47,243 nucleotides of DNA, taken from positions 1 to 47,243 of the forward strand of contig JBOHUX010000001.1 of NCBI GenBank assembly GCA_050734915.1. The letters run 5' to 3'. This document shows positions 16,026-23,926 of this stretch, piece by piece (the first letter of the stretch is position 1; the number at the start of each line of letters is the position of its first letter). The DNA comes from JBOHUX01 sp050734915 (GTDB lineage: Bacteria > Chloroflexota > Dormibacteria > Dormibacterales > Dormibacteraceae). The notes below the pieces were generated by a model. It was not told where the DNA came from. It worked only from the letters and a program-made list of their open reading frames with translations, and did no database searches. The position numbers and the translations under genes are program-made.

Positions 16026-17296
16026 CGGTCGTGGGCGCCGGGCTCGCGGGGCTCGCCGCGGCGACCGAGCTGGGGCGGGAGGGGTTCGCGGTCGATCTGT
16101 TCGAACGCGGGCGCCTGCTGGGCGGCAAGGCCACCTCACTGATCGTGGACGGTGTCGAGGTGGACAACGGCCAGCACGTCTACCTCGGCTGCTGCACTGA
16201 GTTCATCGACTTCGTCGAGAGCCTCGGCATGGGCGACACGCTGCACACGCAGGAGCGCTTCGAAGCGCTCGTCTTCGCCCGCGGCCGGGCGCCCTCGCGG
16301 CTCGCCGCCGGATCGCTGCCGGCGCCCTGGCACCTCATGCTCTCCTTCGCCCGCTACCGGCACCTGGGCTGGGCCGGCAAGCTCCAGGTCGCGCGCGCCC
16401 TCGCCGGCGCCGGCCCGGGGGCGGCCGGCTCGGGCAGCTTCGCCGCCTGGCTGGCGGAGCGGGGCCAGGGGGAGGCGGCCCGCCGCGGCTTCTGGGATCC
16501 CTTCTTCGTCCCCGCCCTCAATGCCCCACTCGACGAGGTGTCGGCGGAGGCGGGGCTGTTCGTGCTCAGAACGGCATTCCTGGCCGACGCGCGCGCCGCC
16601 TGCTTCGGCTATTCGAAGGTGCCGCTGGCGAGAGTCGCCGAGGCGGCGGCGGGGCGGCTCCACGCCGTGCACCTCCGCACCGCGGTGACCGGCCTCTGGC
16701 CGGGAGCCGGCGAGGTCCGCGGGGTCGAGCTCAAAGACGGGTCCCGGTTGCCCTTCGAGGGCGTGGTGCTGGCCGTCCCGCCCTCCCGGCTGGCACGCCT
16801 GCTCGGGCAGCCGGCCGCCTACGGTGTCTTTGGACTGGAGAGGTTCACCAGCCAGCCGATCGTGGACGTCCATCTCTGGTACGAGGGGGCGGGGCCGGCC
16901 TTCGACTTCGCCGCCATCCTCGAGTCCCCGGTCCAGTGGGTGTTCGTCAAGGGGCCCGGCTACCTCGTCTGCAGCCTCAGCGCCGCCGCCGATGAGGTCG
17001 GCAGACCGGCGGCCGACCTGATCGCGCTCAGCGACCGCGAGCTCCGCGCCGCCATCCCGGCACTCGGCGCCGCCCGGCTCCTCCGGGGCGCCGCCACCAG
17101 GGACCCGGAGGCGACCTTCGTGTCCGCCCCCGGCCTCCGCCGCCCGGGAACGGCGACGAGCGCGCCCAACCTCACCCTGGCCGGCGCCTGGACCGACACC
17201 GGCTGGCCGGCGACCATGGAGTCGGCGGTGCGCAGCGGCCGCTCGGCGGCGAGGCTGCTGGCGGACGCCGTCGCGCCGGAGGTGACGGTTGCCTGA
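16007..17296 (+). CDS. hpnE: Hydroxysqualene dehydroxylase HpnE
   Basis: A 429-residue FAD-dependent amine oxidase/desaturase-fold protein that reduces hydroxysqualene to squalene. The dinucleotide-binding motif VAVVGAGLAGLAAATEL is at the N-terminus, followed by LLGGKATS and DNGQHVYLGCCTEF, both characteristic of HpnE. The C-terminal flavin-contact segment is LAGAWTDTGWPATMESAV. The start is TTG at 16007, inside the end of hpnD; no other start keeps the Rossmann motif. Phytoene desaturases share the fold, but neighbours HpnC/HpnD and the cyclase favour HpnE. Confidence 0.93.
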   Translation: MGRGRVAVVGAGLAGLAAATELGREGFAVDLFERGRLLGGKATSLIVDGVEVDNGQHVYLGCCTEFIDFVESLGMGDTLHTQERFEALVFARGRAPSRLAAGSLPAPWHLMLSFARYRHLGWAGKLQVARALAGAGPGAAGSGSFAAWLAERGQGEAARRGFWDPFFVPALNAPLDEVSAEAGLFVLRTAFLADARAACFGYSKVPLARVAEAAAGRLHAVHLRTAVTGLWPGAGEVRGVELKDGSRLPFEGVVLAVPPSRLARLLGQPAAYGVFGLERFTSQPIVDVHLWYEGAGPAFDFAAILESPVQWVFVKGPGYLVCSLSAAADEVGRPAADLIALSDRELRAAIPALGAARLLRGAATRDPEATFVSAPGLRRPGTATSAPNLTLAGAWTDTGWPATMESAVRSGRSAARLLADAVAPEVTVA

Positions 17297-19151
17297 CCAG
17301 CTGGGACGGGCCGTGGACTGGCTGCGGGAGCGGCAGGCCCCGGCCGGGTGGTGGTCCGGAGAGCTGGAGACGAACGTGACCATGACCGCCGAGCACGTGC
17401 TGCTGCTCCACTTCCTGGGCGTCGATGCGGGGCCGGTCCGGGAGGGCGCGATCCGGCATATCACGGGTGCCCAGCGCGAGGACGGCAGCTGGGCCCTCTA
17501 CCACGACGGTCCCGGCGATCTCTCGACCACGATCGAGGCGTATTCGGCTCTCAAGCTCCTGGGCATCGATGCGGCCGGCGACATGATGGCGAGGGCGCTC
17601 GCGTTCATTCGCGGGCAAGGGGGTGTGGCCCGGGCGCGGGTCTTCACCAAGATCTGGCTGGCGATCTTCGGCCAATACCCGTGGGAGGGGATCCCGAGCA
17701 TGCCTCCCGAGCTCGTCTACCTGCCCGCCTGGGCGCCGCTCAACCTCTATGACTTCGCCTGCTGGGCACGGGGGACGATCGCCCCGCTCCTGATCGTGAT
17801 CACCCGCCGCCCGGTCCGCCCGCTCGGGATCGCCCTCGCCGAGCTGGTCCTGCCCGGCACCGAGCGCGAGATGTCGCGGGTGCCCGGGGCGGGGGCCTTC
17901 TGGTGGCTCGACAAGCTTCAGAAGGCCTATCACCGCTCGCCGTGGCATCCCGGCCGCGCGCGCGCCCGGCGCCGCCTGGTGGACTGGATCACCGACCGGC
18001 AGGAGGCGGACGGAAGCTGGGGCGGGATCCAGCCGCCGTGGGCATACTCGCTGATCGCGCTCAGCCTCGAGGGGATGGCGCTGGACCATCCCGTAATGCG
18101 GGCGGGGCTCCGGGGGCTGGACGGCTTCGCCATCCACGACGAGGGCGGCTGGCGCCTCCAGGCCTGCATGTCGCCGGTCTGGGACACGGCTTGGGCCATG
18201 CTCGCCCTGCGGCGGGCGGGGACACCGCTCGAAGATCCGGGCCTCGTGCGGGCGGTCGACTGGATGCTGGGCGAGCAGATCGAGAGGGGTGGCGACTGGC
18301 AGGTCCGGTCCTCCCTCAAGGCCTGCGGCGGCTGGGCGTTCGAGTTCGACAACGACATCTACCCAGACGTGGACGACACCGCGGTGGTGGTGGCCGCGCT
18401 CCTCGAGTGCGGACGGCGCGAGCGGGTCCTGCCCGCCGTCGAGAAGGGCGTGCGCTGGGTGCTCGCGATGCGGAGCTCGAACGGGGCGTGGGGGGCGTTC
18501 GACCGCGACAACACGCGCCAGATCGTCTACAGGCTCCCCTTCGCCGACTTCGGGGCCATGCTCGACCCGCCCACCGAGGACGTCACCGCGCACGTCCTCG
18601 AGATGCTGGCCGGGGTCTCATCGAGCTCCACCGATCCCATCGTCCGGCGGGGGGTCGAGTATCTGCGGGAGCGGCAGCGCCCGTGGGGCTCGTGGTTCGG
18701 CCGCTGGGGCGTCAACCACATCTACGGTACCTGGTGCGTGGTTTCCGCGCTGGCCGCGCTCCGCACAGGCGGTGACATGGTGGCGGGGGGCGCCCGCTGG
18801 CTGGTGGAGGTCCAGAACCCCGACGGTGGCTGGGGCGAGACCTGCCTGTCATACCGTGACGAGTCCTTCGCCGGGGTCGGCATCAGCACCCCCTCGCAGA
18901 CGGCCTGGGCGGTGCTCTCGCTGCAGCTCGCGAACATGGCCGGGCATCCCGCCTGCCGGCGGGGGGTGGAGCATCTGCGAGAGCGGCAGGAGGGTGGCAC
19001 CTGGGCGGAGCCCCACCACACTGGAACCGGCTTCCCGGGCGATTTCTACATCAACTACCACCTCTACCGGCACGTCTTCCCGACCATGGCGCTGGCGGTG
19101 GACCACCACCTGTCCCCGAACGCTCCGGCGCCGGCACGATCGTCGGCGTGA
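17289..19151 (+). CDS. shc: Squalene-hopene cyclase
   Basis: Cyclises squalene to hopene/hopanol at the membrane. The protein is 620 residues with an alpha/alpha-barrel architecture and repeated QW motifs (such as QREDGSW, QEADGSWGG, QNPDGGWGE). The catalytic DxDDTA motif is D360-V-D362-D-T-A, preceded by CGGWAFEFDN; DVTAHVLE carries the His partner of the catalytic Asp. The C-terminal GTGFPGDFYINYHLYRH is the conserved substrate-cavity end. The start is TTG at 17289 with an excellent GGAGGTGA upstream, overlapping hpnE by 8 nt. The length is close to the family norm of about 630. Confidence 0.97.
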   Translation: MPDQLGRAVDWLRERQAPAGWWSGELETNVTMTAEHVLLLHFLGVDAGPVREGAIRHITGAQREDGSWALYHDGPGDLSTTIEAYSALKLLGIDAAGDMMARALAFIRGQGGVARARVFTKIWLAIFGQYPWEGIPSMPPELVYLPAWAPLNLYDFACWARGTIAPLLIVITRRPVRPLGIALAELVLPGTEREMSRVPGAGAFWWLDKLQKAYHRSPWHPGRARARRRLVDWITDRQEADGSWGGIQPPWAYSLIALSLEGMALDHPVMRAGLRGLDGFAIHDEGGWRLQACMSPVWDTAWAMLALRRAGTPLEDPGLVRAVDWMLGEQIERGGDWQVRSSLKACGGWAFEFDNDIYPDVDDTAVVVAALLECGRRERVLPAVEKGVRWVLAMRSSNGAWGAFDRDNTRQIVYRLPFADFGAMLDPPTEDVTAHVLEMLAGVSSSSTDPIVRRGVEYLRERQRPWGSWFGRWGVNHIYGTWCVVSALAALRTGGDMVAGGARWLVEVQNPDGGWGETCLSYRDESFAGVGISTPSQTAWAVLSLQLANMAGHPACRRGVEHLRERQEGGTWAEPHHTGTGFPGDFYINYHLYRHVFPTMALAVDHHLSPNAPAPARSSA

Positions 19152-20416
19152 CGGTGGCCGCGACCCGCCCCGCTCCGGGCATGCTCGGGCTCTGCTTCGA
19201 GGCGAGCCCGTTTCGCCTCGCCGCCGCGGGCGCGGCGGGCCGGATCAACCGGGCGGCGGCCCTCTACATCGGATCCCCGCTGCGGCTCCGGCGCATGCCG
19301 GAAGCGGAGCTGCCGGAGGCGGGCTGGCTCCGGTTGCGGCCCGCCCTGACCGGCATCTGCGGAAGCGACGTCCACCAGGCGTGCCTCGACGCCGCGATCG
19401 ACAATCCGCTCTCCGGCCTCATCACCTTCCCGCATGTGCTCGGGCACGAGACGGTCGCGCGCGTCGCCACCGGGACCGAGGGGCTGGAGGCGGGACGCTG
19501 GGTGGCCGTCGACCCCTGGCTTGGCTGCGAGGCGCGCGGCATCTCCCCCCCCTGCCCGTCGTGCGCAGCCGGCAATCCGCCGCTCTGCGAGAACGTCACC
19601 GCCGAGGCGCCGGGCGGGAAGGGCAGGGGCATGCACCTAGGCAACGTCCCCGGCCTCCCGGGCGGGTTCAGCACCTCGATGGTGGCCCACCGCTCGCAGT
19701 GCCATCCGCTGCCGGACGGGGTCGAGCCCGCCGCCGGGGTGCTCGCCGACCCGCTGGCGGTCGGCTGGCATGCGGTCGAGCGCTCGGGCTTCGAGGGTGG
19801 CCTCGCCGTCGTACTTGGCGCCGGCACCATCGGCCTCAGCGCCGCGGCGGTCCTCCGCCACCGCTTCCCGGAGGCGACGGTGATCGTCACCGCCGCCTGG
19901 CCCCACACGCGCCGGCTGGTCGCGCGTTTGGGCGCGACACCCTGCGGGCTCGATCCCGCGGTGCTGGTGGCGGCGGTGCGCGAGCGGACCGGCGGCAGTC
20001 TGGTCCGGCCCTGGCGGGGGCCGCCCTGGCTGGCGGGATCGGGAGCCGACCTCGTCATCGACAGTGTCGGCGCCGCCGGCACGGCCGAGACCGCGCTCAG
20101 GATCGTGCGCCCGCGGGGCCGCATCGTGAACATCGGCGTCGACCGCCCGCGCCGGACCGAGAACACGCTCGGCTACTACAAGGAGGTCGTGACTCTCGGC
20201 AGCAACGGCTACGGCTGGGTCGAGCGCGACGGGAAGCGGGTCCACGAGATGGACCACGCGCTCGGGATGCTGGCCACGGGGGCGCTCCCCCATGATGAGA
20301 TGCTCACCCACCGCTTCCCGCTCCACCGGTGGCGGCGGGCCTTCGCCACCGCCGCCCGGCCCGGAGCCACCGGAGCCATCAAGGTCACCATCGAGACAGA
20401 GGAGATGCCGGCATGA
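19148..20416 (+). CDS. Zinc-dependent MDR dehydrogenase in the hopanoid operon (candidate ribosylhopane reductase)
   Basis: A 422-residue medium-chain dehydrogenase/reductase. The N-terminal GroES-like domain has the catalytic zinc ligands in GICGSDVHQ and LGHE and a four-Cys structural zinc lobe (C-E-A-R, then CPSCAAGNPPLC). The Rossmann domain has VVLGAGTIGLSAAAVL. Where NAD-specific relatives carry Asp at the end of the second beta strand, this one aligns with Ala (VIVTAAWPHTRRLV), suggesting NADP(H). It overlaps the cyclase stop (GTGA) and the next gene (ATGA), so it is a committed operon member. Relatives interconvert polyols and sugars. Reduction of ribosylhopane to bacteriohopanetetrol is my hypothesis; no substrate is shown by the sequence. 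Confidence 0.85.
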   Translation: MTVAATRPAPGMLGLCFEASPFRLAAAGAAGRINRAAALYIGSPLRLRRMPEAELPEAGWLRLRPALTGICGSDVHQACLDAAIDNPLSGLITFPHVLGHETVARVATGTEGLEAGRWVAVDPWLGCEARGISPPCPSCAAGNPPLCENVTAEAPGGKGRGMHLGNVPGLPGGFSTSMVAHRSQCHPLPDGVEPAAGVLADPLAVGWHAVERSGFEGGLAVVLGAGTIGLSAAAVLRHRFPEATVIVTAAWPHTRRLVARLGATPCGLDPAVLVAAVRERTGGSLVRPWRGPPWLAGSGADLVIDSVGAAGTAETALRIVRPRGRIVNIGVDRPRRTENTLGYYKEVVTLGSNGYGWVERDGKRVHEMDHALGMLATGALPHDEMLTHRFPLHRWRRAFATAARPGATGAIKVTIETEEMPA

Positions 20417-20853
20417 TGATCGTCCAGGACAGCGTCGTCGTCAGCGCACCGCTCCAGGGGGTGCGCGACGCCGTGCTCGACCCCGACGCCTACGTCGCCG
20501 GCGGCACCAAGGTCAGCCAGATCCACGTCCAGGAGCGCACCCAGGACGGCATGGTCGCGCGCATCGACGGGAGCTTTGGGCCCTTCAAATCCAGCATCCT
20601 GGCCCGCTACAGCGTCCTTCCCGATCGCGTTGAGCTCGCCATGGTGGGCAGCGCCAGGATCCGCGGATTCACGGCCCTCTTCCTGCTCGAGGAGGTGCCG
20701 GGCGGGGTCAGACTCACCCATCGAGAGGAGTACGACTTCGGCTACCCGCTGGTGACCCCGCTGGTGGAGGCGATGATGAGGGGCTGGGCCCATCGCTCGG
20801 TCGTGGCCGAGGTCAACGCCATCAAGACGGCCGCCGAGGCGAAGGCCGGTTAG
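20413..20853 (+). CDS. SRPBCC (START-like) lipid-binding protein
   Basis: A 146-residue protein with the SRPBCC helix-grip pattern seen in CoxG and polyketide-cyclase-like proteins: an N-terminal strand (IVQDSVVVSAPLQGVRDAV), central beta strands (DGMVARIDGSFGPFKSSIL) and a long C-terminal helix (PLVTPLVEAMMRGWAHRSVV). These folds enclose a hydrophobic cavity. No catalytic residues are evident. The ATG overlaps the previous stop as ATGA, and it closes the triterpene operon, so transport or presentation of squalene, hopene or a hopanoid intermediate is a reasonable guess. CoxG-like membrane recruitment is an alternative. The family assignment is fairly sure, the role is not. Confidence 0.75.
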   Translation: MMIVQDSVVVSAPLQGVRDAVLDPDAYVAGGTKVSQIHVQERTQDGMVARIDGSFGPFKSSILARYSVLPDRVELAMVGSARIRGFTALFLLEEVPGGVRLTHREEYDFGYPLVTPLVEAMMRGWAHRSVVAEVNAIKTAAEAKAG

Positions 20854-20867
20854 AGCCGGTCCCGGCC
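20844..20867. terminator. Weak hairpin between operon end and merR end
   Basis: GGCCGG (20844-20849) and CCGGCC (20862-20867) could pair over a 12-nt loop around the last codons of the SRPBCC gene. There is no U-tract. The signal is weak in such GC-rich DNA. Confidence 0.25.
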
Positions 20868-20877
20868 CCCTCCCCGT

Positions 20878-21786
20878 TCACGTTTCCCGGCCGGGCGGCA
20901 CGACCACCGCGCCCAGGACCAGGGCGCCGCGCCGCCGGGCCTCGTCCTCGATCGCGCGCAGGGCCTGGGCAGCCAGGGGTGAGATCGACTCGGCCCAGAT
21001 CATGAAGCCGTCCCGCATGACCGGGAGATCGACCAGACGCGACGCCTGCCGGCGGAGCACCGCCAGCACCGCCGGCGGCGGCGGGTCGGCGAACTGCTCT
21101 TCGACCCAGGTCCGGCCCAGCCCGCGGGCCCGCTCGGGGGTGCCCTCGGGATCGGCGGCGAGGGCCATGATCCTGCCGGCAAGACCCTTCAGGCGCTGGA
21201 AGAGGATCTCGTTGCCCTCCGCCTCAGCCAGGCGCTCCAGCAGCTCGGTCACCGGCTCCGGCAGCAGCATCTGCCCGAACAGCCTCGGAACCGGCAGCCC
21301 CCAGTCCTCGCCCAGGAGGCGCCCGTAGACGCCGGCCGCGCCCTCGGACAGGGGCCGGGCGAGCCGCCCGAAGACCCCCAGGCTCTCCCGCTGCGCGTGC
21401 GCCAGCCGCCCCACGATCGCCTCCAGGCCGGCGCCCGGCTCCGCCAGCGCCTGGTCCACCGCGCCCAGAAGCCAGCCCACGCGGGCTCGCTCGCGTTGAA
21501 GCGCCTCCCGGTGGCGTTCCAGCGCCGCCCGGACATCGAGCGGGTCTGGCGAGAGAGAGGCGCGGATCTCCTCCAGGCCCATGCCCAGCGTGCGCAGAAG
21601 ATCGATGTGGAGCAGCCTCAGCACGGCGGCGGCGCTGAAGACCCGGTAGCCGCTCTCCGTGTGATCGAGCGTGAGCAGGCCCCTCGACTCGTAGTGGCGG
21701 ATCCGGCCGGCGCTGATCCCGGTCAGGGCCGACACCTCGCCGATGTTGAGGCGGCTTGACTCTCCAACTGTTGGAAGGTTCACCAT
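20878..21786 (-). CDS. MerR-family transcriptional regulator
   Basis: A 302-residue regulator with an N-terminal MerR winged helix (LNIGEVSALTGISAGRIRHYES, then GYRVFSAAAVLRLLHIDLLR), a dimerisation helix and a roughly 200-residue C-terminal all-helical domain resembling TipA-type ligand-binding domains. There is no Cys cluster for metal sensing, so the effector is probably organic. It is divergent from hpnH by 77 nt and convergent with the triterpene operon, so it likely controls hpnH-hpnA-hpnG and possibly itself. The start is ATG at 21786 or GTG at 21783; a TAGTTA box lies 6 nt before the latter. The operator candidate overlaps its first codons. Confidence 0.88.
   Translation of the reverse strand: MVNLPTVGESSRLNIGEVSALTGISAGRIRHYESRGLLTLDHTESGYRVFSAAAVLRLLHIDLLRTLGMGLEEIRASLSPDPLDVRAALERHREALQRERARVGWLLGAVDQALAEPGAGLEAIVGRLAHAQRESLGVFGRLARPLSEGAAGVYGRLLGEDWGLPVPRLFGQMLLPEPVTELLERLAEAEGNEILFQRLKGLAGRIMALAADPEGTPERARGLGRTWVEEQFADPPPPAVLAVLRRQASRLVDLPVMRDGFMIWAESISPLAAQALRAIEDEARRRGALVLGAVVVPPGRET
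21756..21786 (+). promoter_or_regulatory. Candidate hpnH promoter with MerR-type dyad
   Basis: On the + strand TTGACT (21756-21761) is followed by a perfect 13-bp palindrome TCCAACTGTTGGA (21763-21775). A weak -10 (CACCAT, 21781-21786) after a 19-nt spacer fits the long spacers that MerR proteins bind. The -10 matches only three of six positions. Confidence 0.45.
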
Positions 21787-21863
21787 GGATAACTATCGCA
21801 GGGTGGTGAGGACGCCGCCCTCGCCACGCGGTCGCAGGCGATCTTGTTCCAGGAGGTCATGGT

Positions 21864-22895
21864 ATGGCGATCCCGCTCCGGCAGTCGCTGAAGGTCGGCG
21901 CCTACGTGGCGGGCAAGCGCCTGCGTCACGTGGACAAGTTCGCGCTGGTGCTCCAGCTCGAACCCCTCTACCAGTGCAACCTCGCCTGCGCCGGCTGCGG
22001 GAAGATCCAGCATCCGAAGGAGATCCTCCAGCGCCGGCTGACCGTCCAGCAGTGCGTAGACGCGGCCGAGGAGTGCGGGGCGCCGATGATCTCCATCGCC
22101 GGCGGCGAGCCCCTGCTCCACAAGGAGATCCACGAGATCGCAGCCGCGCTCATCGAGCGGCGGCGGTTCGTCTACCTCTGCACGAACGCGCTCTGGCTGG
22201 AGAAGAAGATGGACCTCTTCAAGCCCTCGCCGTACTTCTCCTGGTCGGTCCACATCGACGGCCTCCGTGAGCGCCACGATCAGTCCGTCTGCGAGCAGGG
22301 CGTCTTCGACAAGGCGGTGGCGGCCGTCAAGGAGGCCAAGCGCCGGGGCTTCCGGGTCACCACCAACACCACCTTCTTCGAGCCCGACAACGCCGACAGC
22401 GTCAAGGCCGTCCTCGACTACCTGAACGACGACCTCAAGGTGGACTCGATGCAGATCTCCCCCGGCTTCGCCTACGAGAAGGCCCCCGACCAGGAGCACT
22501 TCCTGGGCGTCAAGATGACCCGCGAGATCTTCAAGGAGGCCTTCGCGGGAGGCCGCCGCGAGAGGTGGCGCCTCAACCACTCACCGCTCTTCCTGGACTT
22601 CTTGGAGGGCAAGGTGGACTTCGCCTGCACCGCCTGGGGCATCCCCTGCTACTCGGTCTTCGGCTGGCAGCGGCCCTGCTACCTGATGGCGGACGGCTAC
22701 CTGCCGACCTACCAGGAGCTTCTGGAGACCACCGACTGGTCGCAGTACGGCCGCGGGCGCAACCCGAAGTGCGAGAACTGCATGGCCCACTGCGGATACG
22801 AGCCGACCGCCGTGGTCGCCACCAGCGCGTCTCTCAAGGAGTCGCTGCGGGCCGGCGCCGACATCCTGCGTGGGCAGCTCGCCCGGGCCGGCTAG
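21864..22895 (+). CDS. hpnH: Adenosyl-hopene transferase HpnH (radical SAM)
   Basis: A 343-residue radical SAM enzyme that joins a 5'-deoxyadenosyl group to hopene to give adenosylhopane, the first step of side-chain synthesis. The 4Fe-4S cluster motif is C38-NLA-C42-AG-C45. SIAGGEPLLHKE is the SAM-binding glycine motif. The C-terminal part has further Cys residues (CENCMAHCGYEP). The ATG at 21864 has AGGAGG 7 nt upstream. It is the first gene of the side-chain operon and divergent from merR. The sequence matches the HpnH family closely over its full length. Confidence 0.96.
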   Translation: MAIPLRQSLKVGAYVAGKRLRHVDKFALVLQLEPLYQCNLACAGCGKIQHPKEILQRRLTVQQCVDAAEECGAPMISIAGGEPLLHKEIHEIAAALIERRRFVYLCTNALWLEKKMDLFKPSPYFSWSVHIDGLRERHDQSVCEQGVFDKAVAAVKEAKRRGFRVTTNTTFFEPDNADSVKAVLDYLNDDLKVDSMQISPGFAYEKAPDQEHFLGVKMTREIFKEAFAGGRRERWRLNHSPLFLDFLEGKVDFACTAWGIPCYSVFGWQRPCYLMADGYLPTYQELLETTDWSQYGRGRNPKCENCMAHCGYEPTAVVATSASLKESLRAGADILRGQLARAG

Positions 22896-22930
22896 CCCGG
22901 GTCGGCCCTGAGCGGGCTCCCGAGAGGTGG

Positions 22931-23926
22931 ATCGTCGCGACGGGTGACGCGGTCTTCCTGACCGGCGCCAGCGGCTTCCTCGGCCGCCACGTCGCCGAGG
23001 CGCTGCTGGCGGGCGGCAGATCGGTGCGGTGCCTGGTCAGGTCGGAAGCGGCCGTGGCGCGGCTGCCCGCCGGCTCGGAGCCGGTCCGGGGCGACCTGCT
23101 CGATCCGGGAAGGCTGACCCGGGTCCTGGACGGCTGCCGGTACCTGATCCACACGGCGGCGGTCTACTCGTTCTCTCCGCGCGACCGCGAACTGCTCCGC
23201 GCCGTCAACGTGGCCGGCACCGCCGGGCTCCTGGAGGCCGCCCGCCTGGCCGGGATCGAGAAGGCGGTCGTGACCTCCAGCTCGGCCACCGTCGGCCCGG
23301 CCCGGGAGGGCCGCCCGGCCACGGAGGACGACATCCCCCGCGCCGGCCGGCCCGCCTCCGCCTACCACGCCTCCAAGCTCGAGCAGGAGCGCGTGGCATG
23401 CGCGGCCCGCGTCCCAACCGTCCTCGTCCTCCCCACGATGCCGGTCGGCGCCGGCGACTGGAAGCCCACGCCGACGGGCCGGATGGTGCTCGATACCGTG
23501 CGCGGACGGATGCCCGCCTATCCCGCCGGGGGCGCCAACGTGGTGGCCGTCGAGGACGCCGCACGAGCCCACGTGCTGGCCCTCGAGTGCGGCCGGGCAG
23601 GAGCCCGCTACCTCGCCGGCGGCGAGAACCTCAGCCTGCGCGATCTCCTCGGCCTCATCGCCGCCCGGGCCGGCCGGCGGCCAGCCCGGCTCCCCATGCC
23701 CTACCGCGCGGCCTGGGCTCTCGGCTGGGGAGACGAGCTCCGCTGCCGAGCCGGGCTCGGGCGGCAGCCACACATACCCCTGGAGGGGGTGCTCATGAGT
23801 CGCGAGCGGATGCACGTGAGCTGCGCGCGGGCCGCCGCGGAGCTCGGCTACCGCCCCCTCACCTCGACCACCGAGGCGATCGGACGCGCGGTGGGCTGGT
23901 ACCGCGACCACGGGTACGCGACCTGA
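22931..23926 (+). CDS. hpnA: Hopanoid-associated sugar epimerase HpnA; start codon uncertain
   Basis: An NAD-dependent extended SDR of about 330 residues. It has the Rossmann motif VFLTGASGFLGRHVAEALL, VTSSSATVG, the YHASK active-site motif and VAVEDAARAHVLALE, as in HpnA. Its biochemical role in hopanoid side-chain processing is not settled in the family. No ATG, GTG or TTG lies in frame between the hpnH 3' region and the Rossmann motif. The reading frame just before it offers only ATC 22931, GTC 22934, ACG 22940 or CTG 22958. GAGAGG at 22922-22927 is a possible ribosome site. Either a non-canonical start or a single-base error is implied; I give 22931 as the outer limit. The stop overlaps hpnG. 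Confidence 0.85.
   Translation: MVATGDAVFLTGASGFLGRHVAEALLAGGRSVRCLVRSEAAVARLPAGSEPVRGDLLDPGRLTRVLDGCRYLIHTAAVYSFSPRDRELLRAVNVAGTAGLLEAARLAGIEKAVVTSSSATVGPAREGRPATEDDIPRAGRPASAYHASKLEQERVACAARVPTVLVLPTMPVGAGDWKPTPTGRMVLDTVRGRMPAYPAGGANVVAVEDAARAHVLALECGRAGARYLAGGENLSLRDLLGLIAARAGRRPARLPMPYRAAWALGWGDELRCRAGLGRQPHIPLEGVLMSRERMHVSCARAAAELGYRPLTSTTEAIGRAVGWYRDHGYAT

Noticed and set aside
16007..17296. HpnE gene as a phytoene or carotenoid desaturase
   Set aside because: Motifs DNGQHVYLGCC and the hpnC-hpnD-shc context match hydroxysqualene dehydroxylase better; no other carotenoid gene is present.
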